DNA from: Planctomycetota bacterium
Lineage (GTDB): Bacteria > Planctomycetota > Phycisphaerae > WQYP01
NCBI GenBank assembly: GCA_021809365.1
Contig: JAKBAC010000108.1
Span: forward strand, 1 to 11,622
DNA: 11,622 nucleotides
Direction: 5' to 3'
Positions 1 through 7,030 of the stretch are shown piece by piece. The position numbers were made by a program, and so were the translations under genes. The notes below the pieces were generated by a model, which saw nothing but the letters and a program-made list of their open reading frames with translations, had not been told where the DNA came from and ran no database searches. The first letter of the stretch is position 1. Each line of letters opens with the position of its first letter.

Positions 1-166
1 ACTCGGACCGGCGCTTGGGCCGTAGAAAAAAATAGAACCGGACGCCCTTTCCATTCGATCAGGCGGACGGCTTCAGGAAGGTAGGTTGATGAGAGATAAT
101 TGCGATTCCAAGATGGGCGGAATTGCCTGCGGGCAATCCCTCATTTTTAACCAGCTAAAAGCCTGA

Positions 167-199
167 TTCCCCACGGGCCAAGGCGCGGCCCGTGGGGAA
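167..199 (-). terminator. Strong hairpin downstream of the prepilin-like gene, possible terminator
   Basis: A perfect 13-base-pair stem (167-179 pairing with 187-199) closes a 7-base loop, starting 14 bases after the stop codon of the prepilin-like gene on the minus strand. Read on the minus strand the stem is followed by TCAGGCTTTT, so the U-tract is short and slightly displaced. The position and stability fit a transcription terminator, but the weak T-run leaves an mRNA-stabilising hairpin as an alternative. Confidence 0.5.
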
Positions 200-213
200 G
201 TCAAGTAATTTTA

Positions 214-1248
214 TTACTGACCGCCCGGTGAGGTGGCCAAGAAATCTCCGGTTGGAAGGTTGCTTACCGGTGGCTTCGCCGTGTTGCTTCCGCCGGGAAC
301 GCTCGCAGTGTAAGAGAATGTTTCCGCATGGTCGTCGGCAAACACGCAGTTCACTTGGTGCGTGGTGCCATAACCGTGGCGCCATCGCAGCCAATAAGCG
401 TTCTCCCAATTACCCACGGTCCGCATTGGGCCCATATCCGGGCCGGGATTGATACCGACGAGGACACTTCCAGTGGGATTGGTGGTAGTTGGTTGGATCG
501 GATCACCGAAGTACGGCAAGGCGTTGTTCGAGCCATTCCAAAAATAACTGATGCCGTTGTTCTGCAATGTGCCGCCCCAGTTCGTGGGGTGGGTCAGATT
601 ACTATTATTGACAGAGTGTTCCCCGTCCATGAACATGACAACTTGTGATCCGCGGCCACCAATATTGGAGAGCTTGTACCCGTCCGGCTCGCCAGGCCAC
701 CCTTGACCGGGTGTCATGCGATAACCAGCGGGGAACAATTCCTCATTTGCCTGGTAGTCCCACCGTTGGATTGGCCAGCCCCCCGAGAGCCAACTTGCGG
801 CTGCCGGACAACGGAAGATTGGGGAGATGAGAACGCCGGAGGGCGGATTGCCCAATGGCCATTGCCAACGATCATACTGAGCCAGAGGGGCATCGGGCTG
901 GGGCTGCAAATACACTTGCAATTGTGTAATCCAAGTGGAGGTCATCCAGGTTTGGGACCCGCCGATAATGGGGCCGGGAACGCCATTTGTGATCGTCGGC
1001 GTTGGGCCGGGGCTGTCGGGCAAGCCAACTCCCAGTGGTAGCACACCCATGTTTTCATTGGCGTACATTTGGGCGACCAGCCCCAACTGCCGAAGGTTCG
1101 ATGCGCAGGATACCGTTAATCCTGCGGCCTTTGCCCGCGCGAGTGCGGGCAGTAACAGGGCGATCAGCAATGCGATGATGGATATAACCACCAACAACTC
1201 AATGAGCGTGAAGCCTTTCGCCTTCCGATGATAATGTGTACTTTTCAT
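214..1248 (-). CDS. Prepilin-type N-terminal cleavage/methylation domain protein (pseudopilin-like)
   Basis: This 344-residue protein starts with a short basic leader and a class III (type IV pilin) signal: G12 followed by [20 protein letters not shown]. Cleavage after G12 would leave F13 as the methylated +1 residue and E17 as the conserved Glu5. The hydrophobic helix is followed by a conserved-looking stretch of the kind [18 protein letters not shown] and a long, Gly/Pro/Trp-rich, mostly extracellular domain. Near the C-terminus, [13 protein letters not shown] resembles the FADGH-type motif that closes planctomycete DUF1559/H-X9-DG proteins, with DG changed to DD. A GGAGGA ribosome-binding site lies 8 bases before the ATG. 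The gene diverges from the XylR-like regulator, and no pilus assembly genes are nearby. Proteins of this type are very numerous in planctomycetes and their exact role is not settled; an exported surface or pseudopilus component is the general expectation. Confidence 0.88.
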   Translation of the reverse strand: MKSTHYHRKAKGFTLIELLVVISIIALLIALLLPALARAKAAGLTVSCASNLRQLGLVAQMYANENMGVLPLGVGLPDSPGPTPTITNGVPGPIIGGSQTWMTSTWITQLQVYLQPQPDAPLAQYDRWQWPLGNPPSGVLISPIFRCPAAASWLSGGWPIQRWDYQANEELFPAGYRMTPGQGWPGEPDGYKLSNIGGRGSQVVMFMDGEHSVNNSNLTHPTNWGGTLQNNGISYFWNGSNNALPYFGDPIQPTTTNPTGSVLVGINPGPDMGPMRTVGNWENAYWLRWRHGYGTTHQVNCVFADDHAETFSYTASVPGGSNTAKPPVSNLPTGDFLATSPGGQ

Positions 1249-1429
1249 ACGTTACGTCCTCCGAATAAAAAAACGAACTGACCCTTGCTGTTTCCAGCCG
1301 CAGGCAACACACCCGCGATTGTCCGCTCGTGCTCCGTCAATCCTCATATTCAGGCGTGACAGAGCACCAGTCGTATAATCGGCCATTTCCCATACCAAGA
1401 CCCCTAATAAATAATCCATACTCAAAAGC

Positions 1430-1458
1430 TTGACGCCGATGCGTAAAGCTCATAAATT
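1430..1458 (+). promoter_or_regulatory. Sigma70-like promoter for the XylR-type regulator
   Basis: TTGACG (1430-1435) and TAAATT (1453-1458) are separated by exactly 17 bases in the 268-base divergent intergenic region. Transcription would begin near 1465 and give a leader of about 50 bases ending in the GGAG ribosome-binding site at 1504-1507. No equally good promoter was seen for the divergent prepilin-like gene. This is a pattern match only. Confidence 0.45.
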
Positions 1459-1516
1459 TATTTCTACAGCGCAAAATCATTTTCGGTAATCGGGCGCTCA
1501 AATGGAGTGACATATT

Positions 1517-2731
1517 ATGAGACGGCCGGCTAAATTTACGCGAATTCGCCGCAAGGGGCCTAAACGCGTGGCCCTATTTCTCGAAGATATGGGACCCTAT
1601 GGCGAGCGCGCCATGCAGGCCATCGCGCAGTTTGCCCGAGGCCGGGGAACCTGGCGCGTCGACATGGCCAACTTTGGCGAAGTCGACACTGAGGACGTTG
1701 CCGCTGGAAATGTTGATGGGCTTATCTTCGGGCGATGGGGAGCCTTGCCTGCGCTCCTGAAGGCCATCACCCATAGCGGCGTGCCCGCGGTGGATATTTC
1801 CGGGGCGGATGATGTTCAATCACCTCCGGCCCGGGTGATGCCCGATGATCGCGGCGTGGGAATGATGGCGGCCGAACATTTTCTCGCACGCGGTTTTGAG
1901 CACTTCGCGTATTACGGCCTGCCCGAGGAATTTAATCATCGCTGGGAAAAAGCCCGGCGGGATGGTTTCCGCGACACGCTTGCCGGCCGCGGCTTTTCAA
2001 CGGATTGCTTCAGCGGGTCCGCCCGCGGCTGGAATGAACTGCATGATAATGTCCACCTGGCCGCTTTGAGCCGCTGGTTGATCAAGCTGCCCAAGCCCTG
2101 CGCGTTGCTGGCTTGCATTGACGCCTTCGCCTATGAAATTCTGCGCCTGTCACGTGAGTCCGGCCTTGCCGTTCCTGAAGATGTCGCGGTCTGTGGCGTG
2201 GATAATCGCTTGTGGATTTGCATGTTGGCCAACCCCACCATTACCAGTATCCCCCTCGACGGCGTGCAGGCCGGGTCACGCAGCGCCCAATTGCTTGCCA
2301 AATTAATGGCCGGCCGCTCGGCTCCGCCGGATCCGATACTCATCGCGCCATTGCCCATTGAACAGCGCGAATCTACCGATGCTTACGCCTTCCATGACGC
2401 CGATGTGGTCGAAGCTCTGCATTACATTCGCGATCATTGCAACCGCCCGATTACCGTAGTGGATATGCTGCAGGCTATCCCCGTCTCCCGCCGATCGCTG
2501 GAAATGCGGTTTAAAAACTTGACCGGCCAGACGCTGCAGGCGGAAATCTGGAGAGCGCATCTGGACCGTGCCAAACGGCTTCTGCTGGAAACAGATCAAT
2601 CGATCTATGATGTTGCCGAAAATGCGGGGTTCAGAACATCCGCAACTTTTAATGTCATGTTTCGCCGGGCCATAGGCAAGACGCCCACCGAGTTCCGTCG
2701 GCAAGCGAAATTGCCGATGCGACAGCCGTGA
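1517..2731 (+). CDS. XylR-family transcriptional regulator (sugar-binding-like sensor + AraC HTH)
   Basis: A 404-residue DNA-binding regulator. Residues about 17-290 resemble a LacI/periplasmic-binding-protein sensor, starting KRVALFLEDMGPYGERAMQA and continuing with VDGLIFGRWG, MPDDRGVGMMAAEHFLARGF and EDVAVCGVDNR. Residues about 298-398 are an AraC-type double helix-turn-helix with the family signature GFRTSATFNVMFRRAIGKTP. This architecture and length match E. coli XylR (about 390 residues), which senses a sugar and activates catabolic genes; the ligand here cannot be read from the sequence. The ATG has GGAG 9 bases upstream. It is transcribed away from the prepilin-like gene, so the shared 268-base region may hold its operators. 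No sugar-catabolic genes lie in the window, so the targets are either the divergent gene or elsewhere. Confidence 0.88.
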   Translation: MRRPAKFTRIRRKGPKRVALFLEDMGPYGERAMQAIAQFARGRGTWRVDMANFGEVDTEDVAAGNVDGLIFGRWGALPALLKAITHSGVPAVDISGADDVQSPPARVMPDDRGVGMMAAEHFLARGFEHFAYYGLPEEFNHRWEKARRDGFRDTLAGRGFSTDCFSGSARGWNELHDNVHLAALSRWLIKLPKPCALLACIDAFAYEILRLSRESGLAVPEDVAVCGVDNRLWICMLANPTITSIPLDGVQAGSRSAQLLAKLMAGRSAPPDPILIAPLPIEQRESTDAYAFHDADVVEALHYIRDHCNRPITVVDMLQAIPVSRRSLEMRFKNLTGQTLQAEIWRAHLDRAKRLLLETDQSIYDVAENAGFRTSATFNVMFRRAIGKTPTEFRRQAKLPMRQP

Positions 2732-2842
2732 GTGTGTGCTGGGTTATTGGCGACGGAGCGAAGCGCTTCGTGTCATGGAACCTTGTTCCGCGCCGATCTC
2801 AACGCTGCCGCATTGAGCTACGGGTACCCATTGCAGGTGTGG

Positions 2843-2859
2843 CCGCGGCGGTGCCGCGG
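2843..2859 (+). other. GC-rich hairpin downstream of the XylR-type gene
   Basis: CCGCGGC (2843-2849) and GCCGCGG (2853-2859) form a perfect 7-base-pair stem with a 3-base loop, about 110 bases after the regulator's stop. No T-run follows, so it is not a canonical intrinsic terminator. A 12-base perfect palindrome, CGAAGCGCTTCG, lies nearby at 2759-2770. Either could reduce read-through into the following non-coding stretch, but this is unsupported beyond the pairing. Confidence 0.25.
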
Positions 2860-2895
2860 GCGGCAAGGCGTGAATTCGTATATTATTAGTACCGA

Positions 2896-3024
2896 TGGGC
2901 GTGGCAATTTTTCCGGGCGGGGTAAAAAAGCCGCCTTTTCAAAGGAATGCTGAAGCCCACCGGGATAAACCCGGTGGCTCGCCGGTCGAGTTGATGCGGG
3001 GTGCCCGGAAATATTGCCACACCC
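2896..3024. mobile_element. MITE-like or REP-like palindromic element with 7-base flanking direct repeat
   Basis: The left arm at 2895-2918 and the right arm at 3003-3026 are inverted repeats over 24 bases with three mismatches; their shared cores are GTGGCAAT and TTTCCGGGC. The 7-base direct repeat GTACCGA abuts the left side (2889-2895) and the right side (3025-3031), as expected of a target-site duplication. Inside is a second palindrome, CCACCGGG-ATAAA-CCCGGTGG (2957-2977). The element is about 129 bases, has no coding capacity and lies in a gene-poor region. A non-autonomous mobile element fits best. A structured RNA or a REP-type palindrome is possible, and the flanking repeat could be coincidental. 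Other copies cannot be checked from this window. Confidence 0.5.
2957..2977. repeat. Inner palindrome of the MITE-like element
   Basis: CCACCGGG (2957-2964) and CCCGGTGG (2970-2977) make a perfect 8-base-pair stem around the loop ATAAA. It sits near the centre of the larger inverted-repeat element, and the stem can extend with a one-base bulge (G2955 with C2978). Single-stranded folding of this kind is typical of REP sequences. Confidence 0.6.
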
Positions 3025-3034
3025 GTACCGAGCC

Positions 3035-3058
3035 GGAACGGTTGGCGGAACGGTTGGC
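3035..3058. repeat. Perfect 12-base tandem duplication
   Basis: GGAACGGTTGGC occurs twice back to back (3035-3046 and 3047-3058), immediately outside the right edge of the MITE-like element. It is a whole number of codons, but the only overlapping open frames are judged non-coding. Replication slippage is the simplest explanation. Confidence 0.8.
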
Positions 3059-3231
3059 GCTCTTCTGCGGCGCGGCTCTTGGGTGTATCATTCCGGTGAG
3101 GTATGCCATCGTCCCCGGCGCATGGCCCATGCCCGCAATCACGCCGATGCAAACGGCGATGACCCGGGCCGTGTGCGGAAGTAAACGAACCGCTGCCGGC
3201 GTGAGCAGGTTTGATTGGAACTTTACAGACA

Positions 3232-3660
3232 ATGAATAAACTCACAAAGAAATCGATCGTTGATGTGGCGCAGCGGACACTTTATCCGCCGGAGGCCTTT
3301 GAATTTGTGCGGGAAGGTCTGGCCATAACTGTGCAGCGTGTGCATCCTGTTGAGACCAGCGAAGAATTGGCCGAGGGGCAGCGGCACGTGTCGGGTCGGG
3401 ATCTGGCGGGGGGGCTACGTGATTTGGCCATCTGCAAGTACGGTATTTTAGCCGGCGCAGTATTGGCGCATTGGAATATTCGCACTACCATGGATTTTGG
3501 CAAAATCGTTTTCACGATGGTGGAAAGCGGTATTATGCACAAAACACCGGAAGACAACGTGGAAGACTTTCGGGATGCGTTTAATTTTGATGAGGCCTTC
3601 ACCGCTCCCCGGCGTCCGCTAACAGTCGGAACACCGGTCTTCGATCTCAGGTTGAGATAA
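3232..3660 (+). CDS. Minf_1886 family protein (conserved in Planctomycetes/Verrucomicrobia)
   Basis: A 142-residue soluble protein of unknown function. The sequence matches my recollection of the Minf_1886 family: YPPEAFEFVREGL, then HVSGRDLAGGLRDLAICKYG, then a closing stretch containing FGKIVFTMVESG and DFRDAFNFDEAF. The family is described almost only from Planctomycetes and Verrucomicrobia, which supports the taxonomic inference. No signal peptide or membrane segment is visible. The ATG at 3232 is preferred because the conserved-looking sequence begins just after it; an in-frame TTG at 3211 would add seven residues. Neither has a strong ribosome-binding site (only GGA at 3217-3219). It precedes the lipoprotein and the elongation genes on the same strand, but the 89-base gap leaves co-transcription uncertain. 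Confidence 0.82.
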   Translation: MNKLTKKSIVDVAQRTLYPPEAFEFVREGLAITVQRVHPVETSEELAEGQRHVSGRDLAGGLRDLAICKYGILAGAVLAHWNIRTTMDFGKIVFTMVESGIMHKTPEDNVEDFRDAFNFDEAFTAPRRPLTVGTPVFDLRLR

Positions 3661-3687
3661 GGGCGGCCGATTACAATGCACCATAGG

Positions 3688-3705
3688 CAGGCACCCAGGT
3701 GCCTG
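3688..3705 (+). other. Hairpin between the Minf_1886-type gene and the lipoprotein gene
   Basis: CAGGCAC (3688-3694) and GTGCCTG (3699-3705) form a perfect 7-base-pair stem with the loop CCAG. A run of seven T residues follows only 17 bases later (3723-3729), too far for a standard terminator. It might attenuate or process the transcript between the two genes. Confidence 0.35.
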
Positions 3706-3749
3706 GAAAATACAGGGATGTCTTTTTTTATCAACAAGGGGAAACAGGC

Positions 3750-4208
3750 GTGATTACAAAATTTTCAAAACGTATGATTCTGCTCGGGATTGCCGGCCTG
3801 CTGCTTGCCGGCTGCACCTATCAGCAGCCGCCGGTGGATTTGACCGCACCGTCACATTTTACCCTTAGCGTCATTGACGGCACCCACCGCAGGTCAGCCA
3901 TTGCTGTGCCAATCCCTGCATCATCCAATATTCTGCCTGATACGCAGGCCCTGATCGGTTCTGTCGGTCCATGGTCCCTGAAGCCTGATGAAACCGGTAC
4001 GCTTAATGAAGTCATCATTAACGGCCCCATGTATGATGTAAACGTGATGTCCGACCAGTTAGTGATCCGCTTCCATCATGATCCCAATCAGGTGGGTGCG
4101 GTATCTGCGGTGATCACCCGGCAGCAGTATGACCAGATTCGCGACGACGCGATGGTGACGGTACAGCCGGATCAATGGAAGAAAATCACCTACGGCCCCA
4201 ATCCTTGA
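3750..4208 (+). CDS. Small lipoprotein of unknown function next to the elongation genes
   Basis: A predicted 152-residue lipoprotein. The GTG at 3750 is chosen because AAGGGGA (3736-3742) sits 7 bases upstream. From there the n-region contains K4, K7 and R8, a hydrophobic stretch follows, and the lipobox LLLAGC ends at C22, the expected lipidated residue. An in-frame ATG at 3774 would give a leader of only 13 residues before the cysteine, and upstream frames would place the basic region too far inside. The mature part is mixed and probably beta-rich (HFTLSVIDGTHRRSAIAVPI, MYDVNVMSDQLVIRFHHD), with no membrane segment and no catalytic motif that I recognise. It lies 47 bases before the MreD-like gene, roughly where mreC would be found in many genomes, but it shows no coiled coil or MreC features. 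A role in cell-wall elongation is only suggested by position. Confidence 0.75.
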   Translation: MITKFSKRMILLGIAGLLLAGCTYQQPPVDLTAPSHFTLSVIDGTHRRSAIAVPIPASSNILPDTQALIGSVGPWSLKPDETGTLNEVIINGPMYDVNVMSDQLVIRFHHDPNQVGAVSAVITRQQYDQIRDDAMVTVQPDQWKKITYGPNP

Positions 4209-4255
4209 ATGTCCGTCGCTTTCCTTACGGCGCGTTTGACGGCATACTCTCTATC

Positions 4256-4792
4256 ATGAGGTGGCTGACATTTTTCCTGTTGCTCTATTTTGCCACGGCC
4301 CTGCAGGCCGCGAACTTGGGGCAATGGAGTGAATTCGGTTATTTTCATATCGAATATATTTTCATGCTCGCTGTGTTCTATGCGCTATTTGCCGAGAAGG
4401 ATGGTGCCTTGCTGGCCTGTTTCTGGTGCGGGCTTATGTATGACCTTACCGGCCAGACGATTGTCGGATTAGATGCGATTCTCGTGGGCATGATTGCCCT
4501 GGGTATTATCAGCATCCGCATGCACATTTTCCGAGCCAGCGTGCTGGGGCAGATGGTCATCACGTTTCTGGCGGTGCTGCTGTTCCTGGCCGGGCGCGTG
4601 GTATTGGGCCATCTGGCCCTGTATTTCGCCGGGCGGCCCGTACCGATTATCAACATTCTGGCCTATATCGGCGTGATATTATCCAGCAGCCTGTATACCG
4701 CGGCCGTGGCACCCTGGATTTTCCGCGCCTTATTTTTGCTGGGGGATATGCTGGGCTTCGATATGCAGCATCGCCGGGGCATGGCCCGCTGA
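4256..4792 (+). CDS. mreD: MreD-like rod-shape-determining membrane protein
   Basis: A 178-residue integral membrane protein with about five hydrophobic segments, starting MRWLTFFLLLYFATALQA and including FMLAVFYALFAEKDGALLAC and MVITFLAVLLFLAGRVVLGH. Size and topology fit MreD, and GLMYDLTGQTIVGLDAILVG resembles the G-x-x-x-D-L segment typical of that family. MreD is an inner-membrane member of the elongation complex that associates with MreC, PBP2 and RodA. The PBP2 and RodA genes follow, which supports the call. The ATG at 4256 is chosen because translation from further upstream would add a polar stretch overlapping the lipoprotein gene. No clear ribosome-binding site precedes it. mreB and mreC are absent from the window. 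Sequence similarity alone is modest; context carries much of the call. Confidence 0.75.
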   Translation: MRWLTFFLLLYFATALQAANLGQWSEFGYFHIEYIFMLAVFYALFAEKDGALLACFWCGLMYDLTGQTIVGLDAILVGMIALGIISIRMHIFRASVLGQMVITFLAVLLFLAGRVVLGHLALYFAGRPVPIINILAYIGVILSSSLYTAAVAPWIFRALFLLGDMLGFDMQHRRGMAR

Positions 4793-4851
4793 TTAAGGCC
4801 GTCCACTTTCCACTGAATGCGGAGATGCACTATCGACGGCAGATCCACAGT

Positions 4852-4860
4852 GGGGGGGGG
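4852..4860. repeat. G9 homopolymer in the mreD-mrdA gap
   Basis: Nine consecutive G residues lie in the 186-base non-coding gap, about 20 bases before the possible -35 box of a promoter for the PBP2 gene. Such tracts slip easily. No reading frame is controlled by it here. Confidence 0.9.
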
Positions 4861-4881
4861 TATGTTCCATGCAGCGGCGCG

Positions 4882-4911
4882 TTGAAATTCTCGGCGGCAT
4901 GACGCTAAGAT
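4882..4911 (+). promoter_or_regulatory. Possible sigma70-like promoter upstream of mrdA
   Basis: TTGAAA (4882-4887) and TAAGAT (4906-4911) are 18 bases apart in the 186-base gap before the PBP2 gene. A transcript would start near 4918 and leave a leader of about 60 bases. This would let mrdA-rodA be expressed apart from mreD. Confidence 0.35.
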
Positions 4912-4978
4912 CATACAGATCAATAGCGCAGAGAGTATCCGGTTATGCGGCGACAACAATAGAGGTATCCCCATCCCG

Positions 4979-7030
4979 ATGTTAAGGCGGCGATTAATCA
5001 TGCTGGTTGTTCTGGCCGCCCTGGCAATGGCCGTCATTGGTACGCGCTTAGCGGCACTGGAAATTTTTCAGCATCAGCATTGGCGGGATGAAGCCCGCAG
5101 TTTTACCTATCGCCACTACATGATTCCCACGCGACGGGGTGAAATTACGGATCGTGACGGTCGGCTTCTGGCGGTGGAAACGCCTTGTTATAACCTCGCG
5201 ATTGAATATCAGGCGATGAACCATGACGCCCTGTGGATCACGGCGCTGGCCATTCGCCATCTGGAGCCTCTTAAATTATCCCGTGCCCAAATGCTTATCC
5301 GCTTGCCGGTGGAAAAACGCAAAATTAACGCGGACTTGGATCGTATGCCGGAATCCATCGCGGATCATTGCGGCGTGCCGCTGGGGCAGGTGCTGCACAG
5401 CTTCGATGTTATCCGCAGTCGCATGCAGTTGCTGCGGGAAGATATCTGGACCGTGCGGTATTCACATCTCGGGCATTCGGGAACGTCCCCCGATGATCTT
5501 GATGAGCAGATGGGTCTGGCCAACAGCATCGATCTGGCGGAAGCCCATGAGGCCCATACGGTGATTCCCGATATTGGCTTTACCGCCGCCGCCTATTTCA
5601 AAAAGCACGCACGCCGGTATCCGGGCCTGGTGGTGCAGGCCGGAATCCACCGGATATATCCCTATAACGATGTCGGGGCACATCTGATCGGCTATATGCG
5701 GCAAGTCACCGCAACGACGGTGCAACAGCATCCGTTTGTGCTTCCGCGTCTGGTTGCCGGCAGCCTGCGGGATACGCCCGGGCATCTGAAGGGGTATTTG
5801 CCCGGCGATACCATGGGAGCCACGGGTGTGGAACATGCGGCTGAAAAATTATTACGCGGCGTCCGCGGTGTGCGCCTGGTGAATCTGGAAGGTCATCAGG
5901 TAAAAGCGGATTATCGCAAGCCGCTTCCGGGGCAGAACGTCCGTTTAACGCTGGATATTAATTTGCAGCGGGCGCTACGGGAAAAGTTAGAGGACCCCAC
6001 AACACACCTGTTATATTTTAACGGGCAGATGCACAATGCTGCGGTGGTGGTATTGTCCGTAGTGCATAATCGCGTGCTGCTGATGCTTTCGGAACCGGGT
6101 TATAACATTAACACGGTTCACAAAAATTATGCTTTGCTGCTGAAAGATCCAAGACTGCCGCTGATGGATCGCGCCATGTCCAGCGCCTTTCCCCCCGGCA
6201 GCATCGTCAAACCGCTGGAATCCTCCTTTGCCATGACGCTGGGAGTTATTACGCCCCAAACTGTCATCAACTGCGGCCCGGAACTGTTTCCTGATCACCC
6301 CAACGTGTTTCGTGATGATTCATATCCTTACGGCCGTGGCCCCACGGATGTGGTCTCCGGTCTGGAGGAATCCTGCGACGTATTTTTTTATAATGTCGGT
6401 ATGCGACTGGGGCTTACCCGATTGGTGGCCGGTTATCGCAGTTACGGGCTAGGCTCGCCCACGGGTATTGGTCTGGCGGAAGAGACCAGCGGTTATCTGC
6501 CGCCCGCGGATCAGGCACTTAGTAAAATAAAGCGTCTGGATGACGCGATTATGATGGGGATCGGGCAGGGGCCGATGGCTGTCACGCCCTTGCAGATGGC
6601 CAATGCCTACGCGGCCATGTTACGCGGCGGAATGTGGATGCAGCCGCAGCTCATTCAGCAGTTTCACCGCCCGCCGGCACGCAAGATTAACATCAACACA
6701 TCTTATCTTAAATACATATATAAAGGTATGTATCTGGTGGTGCACGGCCCGCTGGGAACCGCTAATATGGATCATTTTACACTTCCGGTGGAAGGGAAAA
6801 CCGGCACCGCGCAAACCGCTGAACTGGTGCAACAAAACGGCAAAACCACCGTGGTCAAAGGCGATGATGGCTGGTTTATCGGTTGCGTGCCCGCTGATCA
6901 TCCCAAATATATTATCGCGGCCGTGGTGGAAATGGGAGGCTATGGCGGACAGGTCGCCGGCCCGATCGTTCAACAGTGTATTGAGCTTATGCAAAAGCGG
7001 GGCTACTTGCCGGAGGCCGCCAATCCGTGA
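4979..7030 (+). CDS. mrdA: Penicillin-binding protein 2, elongation-specific peptidoglycan transpeptidase
   Basis: A 683-residue class B penicillin-binding protein that cross-links peptidoglycan during side-wall growth as partner of RodA. Residues about 6-27 form the single membrane anchor after RRR. The pedestal region starts with the classic RRGEITDRDGRLLA stretch, and the transpeptidase domain holds all three active-site motifs in order: SIVK (nucleophile S408, K411), SCD (S465-D467, the SxN/SxD motif) and KTG (K607-G609, within EGKTGTAQ). The length is close to that of other PBP2 proteins (about 600-680). The ATG at 4979 keeps the charged residues before the anchor. An in-frame ATG at 5000 has AAGGCGG better spaced upstream and would drop seven residues, so the start is not certain. 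rodA overlaps the 3' end by 4 bases. The call as PBP2 rather than FtsI rests on the RodA and MreD neighbours. Confidence 0.93.
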   Translation: MLRRRLIMLVVLAALAMAVIGTRLAALEIFQHQHWRDEARSFTYRHYMIPTRRGEITDRDGRLLAVETPCYNLAIEYQAMNHDALWITALAIRHLEPLKLSRAQMLIRLPVEKRKINADLDRMPESIADHCGVPLGQVLHSFDVIRSRMQLLREDIWTVRYSHLGHSGTSPDDLDEQMGLANSIDLAEAHEAHTVIPDIGFTAAAYFKKHARRYPGLVVQAGIHRIYPYNDVGAHLIGYMRQVTATTVQQHPFVLPRLVAGSLRDTPGHLKGYLPGDTMGATGVEHAAEKLLRGVRGVRLVNLEGHQVKADYRKPLPGQNVRLTLDINLQRALREKLEDPTTHLLYFNGQMHNAAVVVLSVVHNRVLLMLSEPGYNINTVHKNYALLLKDPRLPLMDRAMSSAFPPGSIVKPLESSFAMTLGVITPQTVINCGPELFPDHPNVFRDDSYPYGRGPTDVVSGLEESCDVFFYNVGMRLGLTRLVAGYRSYGLGSPTGIGLAEETSGYLPPADQALSKIKRLDDAIMMGIGQGPMAVTPLQMANAYAAMLRGGMWMQPQLIQQFHRPPARKININTSYLKYIYKGMYLVVHGPLGTANMDHFTLPVEGKTGTAQTAELVQQNGKTTVVKGDDGWFIGCVPADHPKYIIAAVVEMGGYGGQVAGPIVQQCIELMQKRGYLPEAANP

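Noticed and set aside
1..130. Minus-strand open frame at the window edge that reads somewhat like protein (for example LPEAVRLIEWKGRPVLFF)
   Set aside because: About 40 codons with no clear start codon, cut by the window edge; cannot be told apart from chance.
2732..2953. Plus-strand open frame right after the XylR-type stop
   Set aside because: No start signal, biased composition and overlap with hairpins and the element; treated as non-coding.
2939..3232. Minus-strand open frame with a hydrophobic stretch (ARVIAVCIGVIAGMGH), overlapping the start of the Minf_1886-type gene
   Set aside because: It runs through the 12-base duplication and into the MITE-like element, has no convincing ribosome-binding site or promoter, and resembles no family I know. 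A gene disrupted by the element is possible but unsupported.
3688..3730. Intrinsic terminator between the Minf_1886-type gene and the lipoprotein gene
   Set aside because: The T7 run starts 17 bases after the stem, too far for the canonical structure; kept only as a hairpin.
3661..3749. TACAAT (3672-3677) as a promoter for the lipoprotein gene
   Set aside because: The nearest -35-like TTGAGA is only 14 bases away, which is too short.
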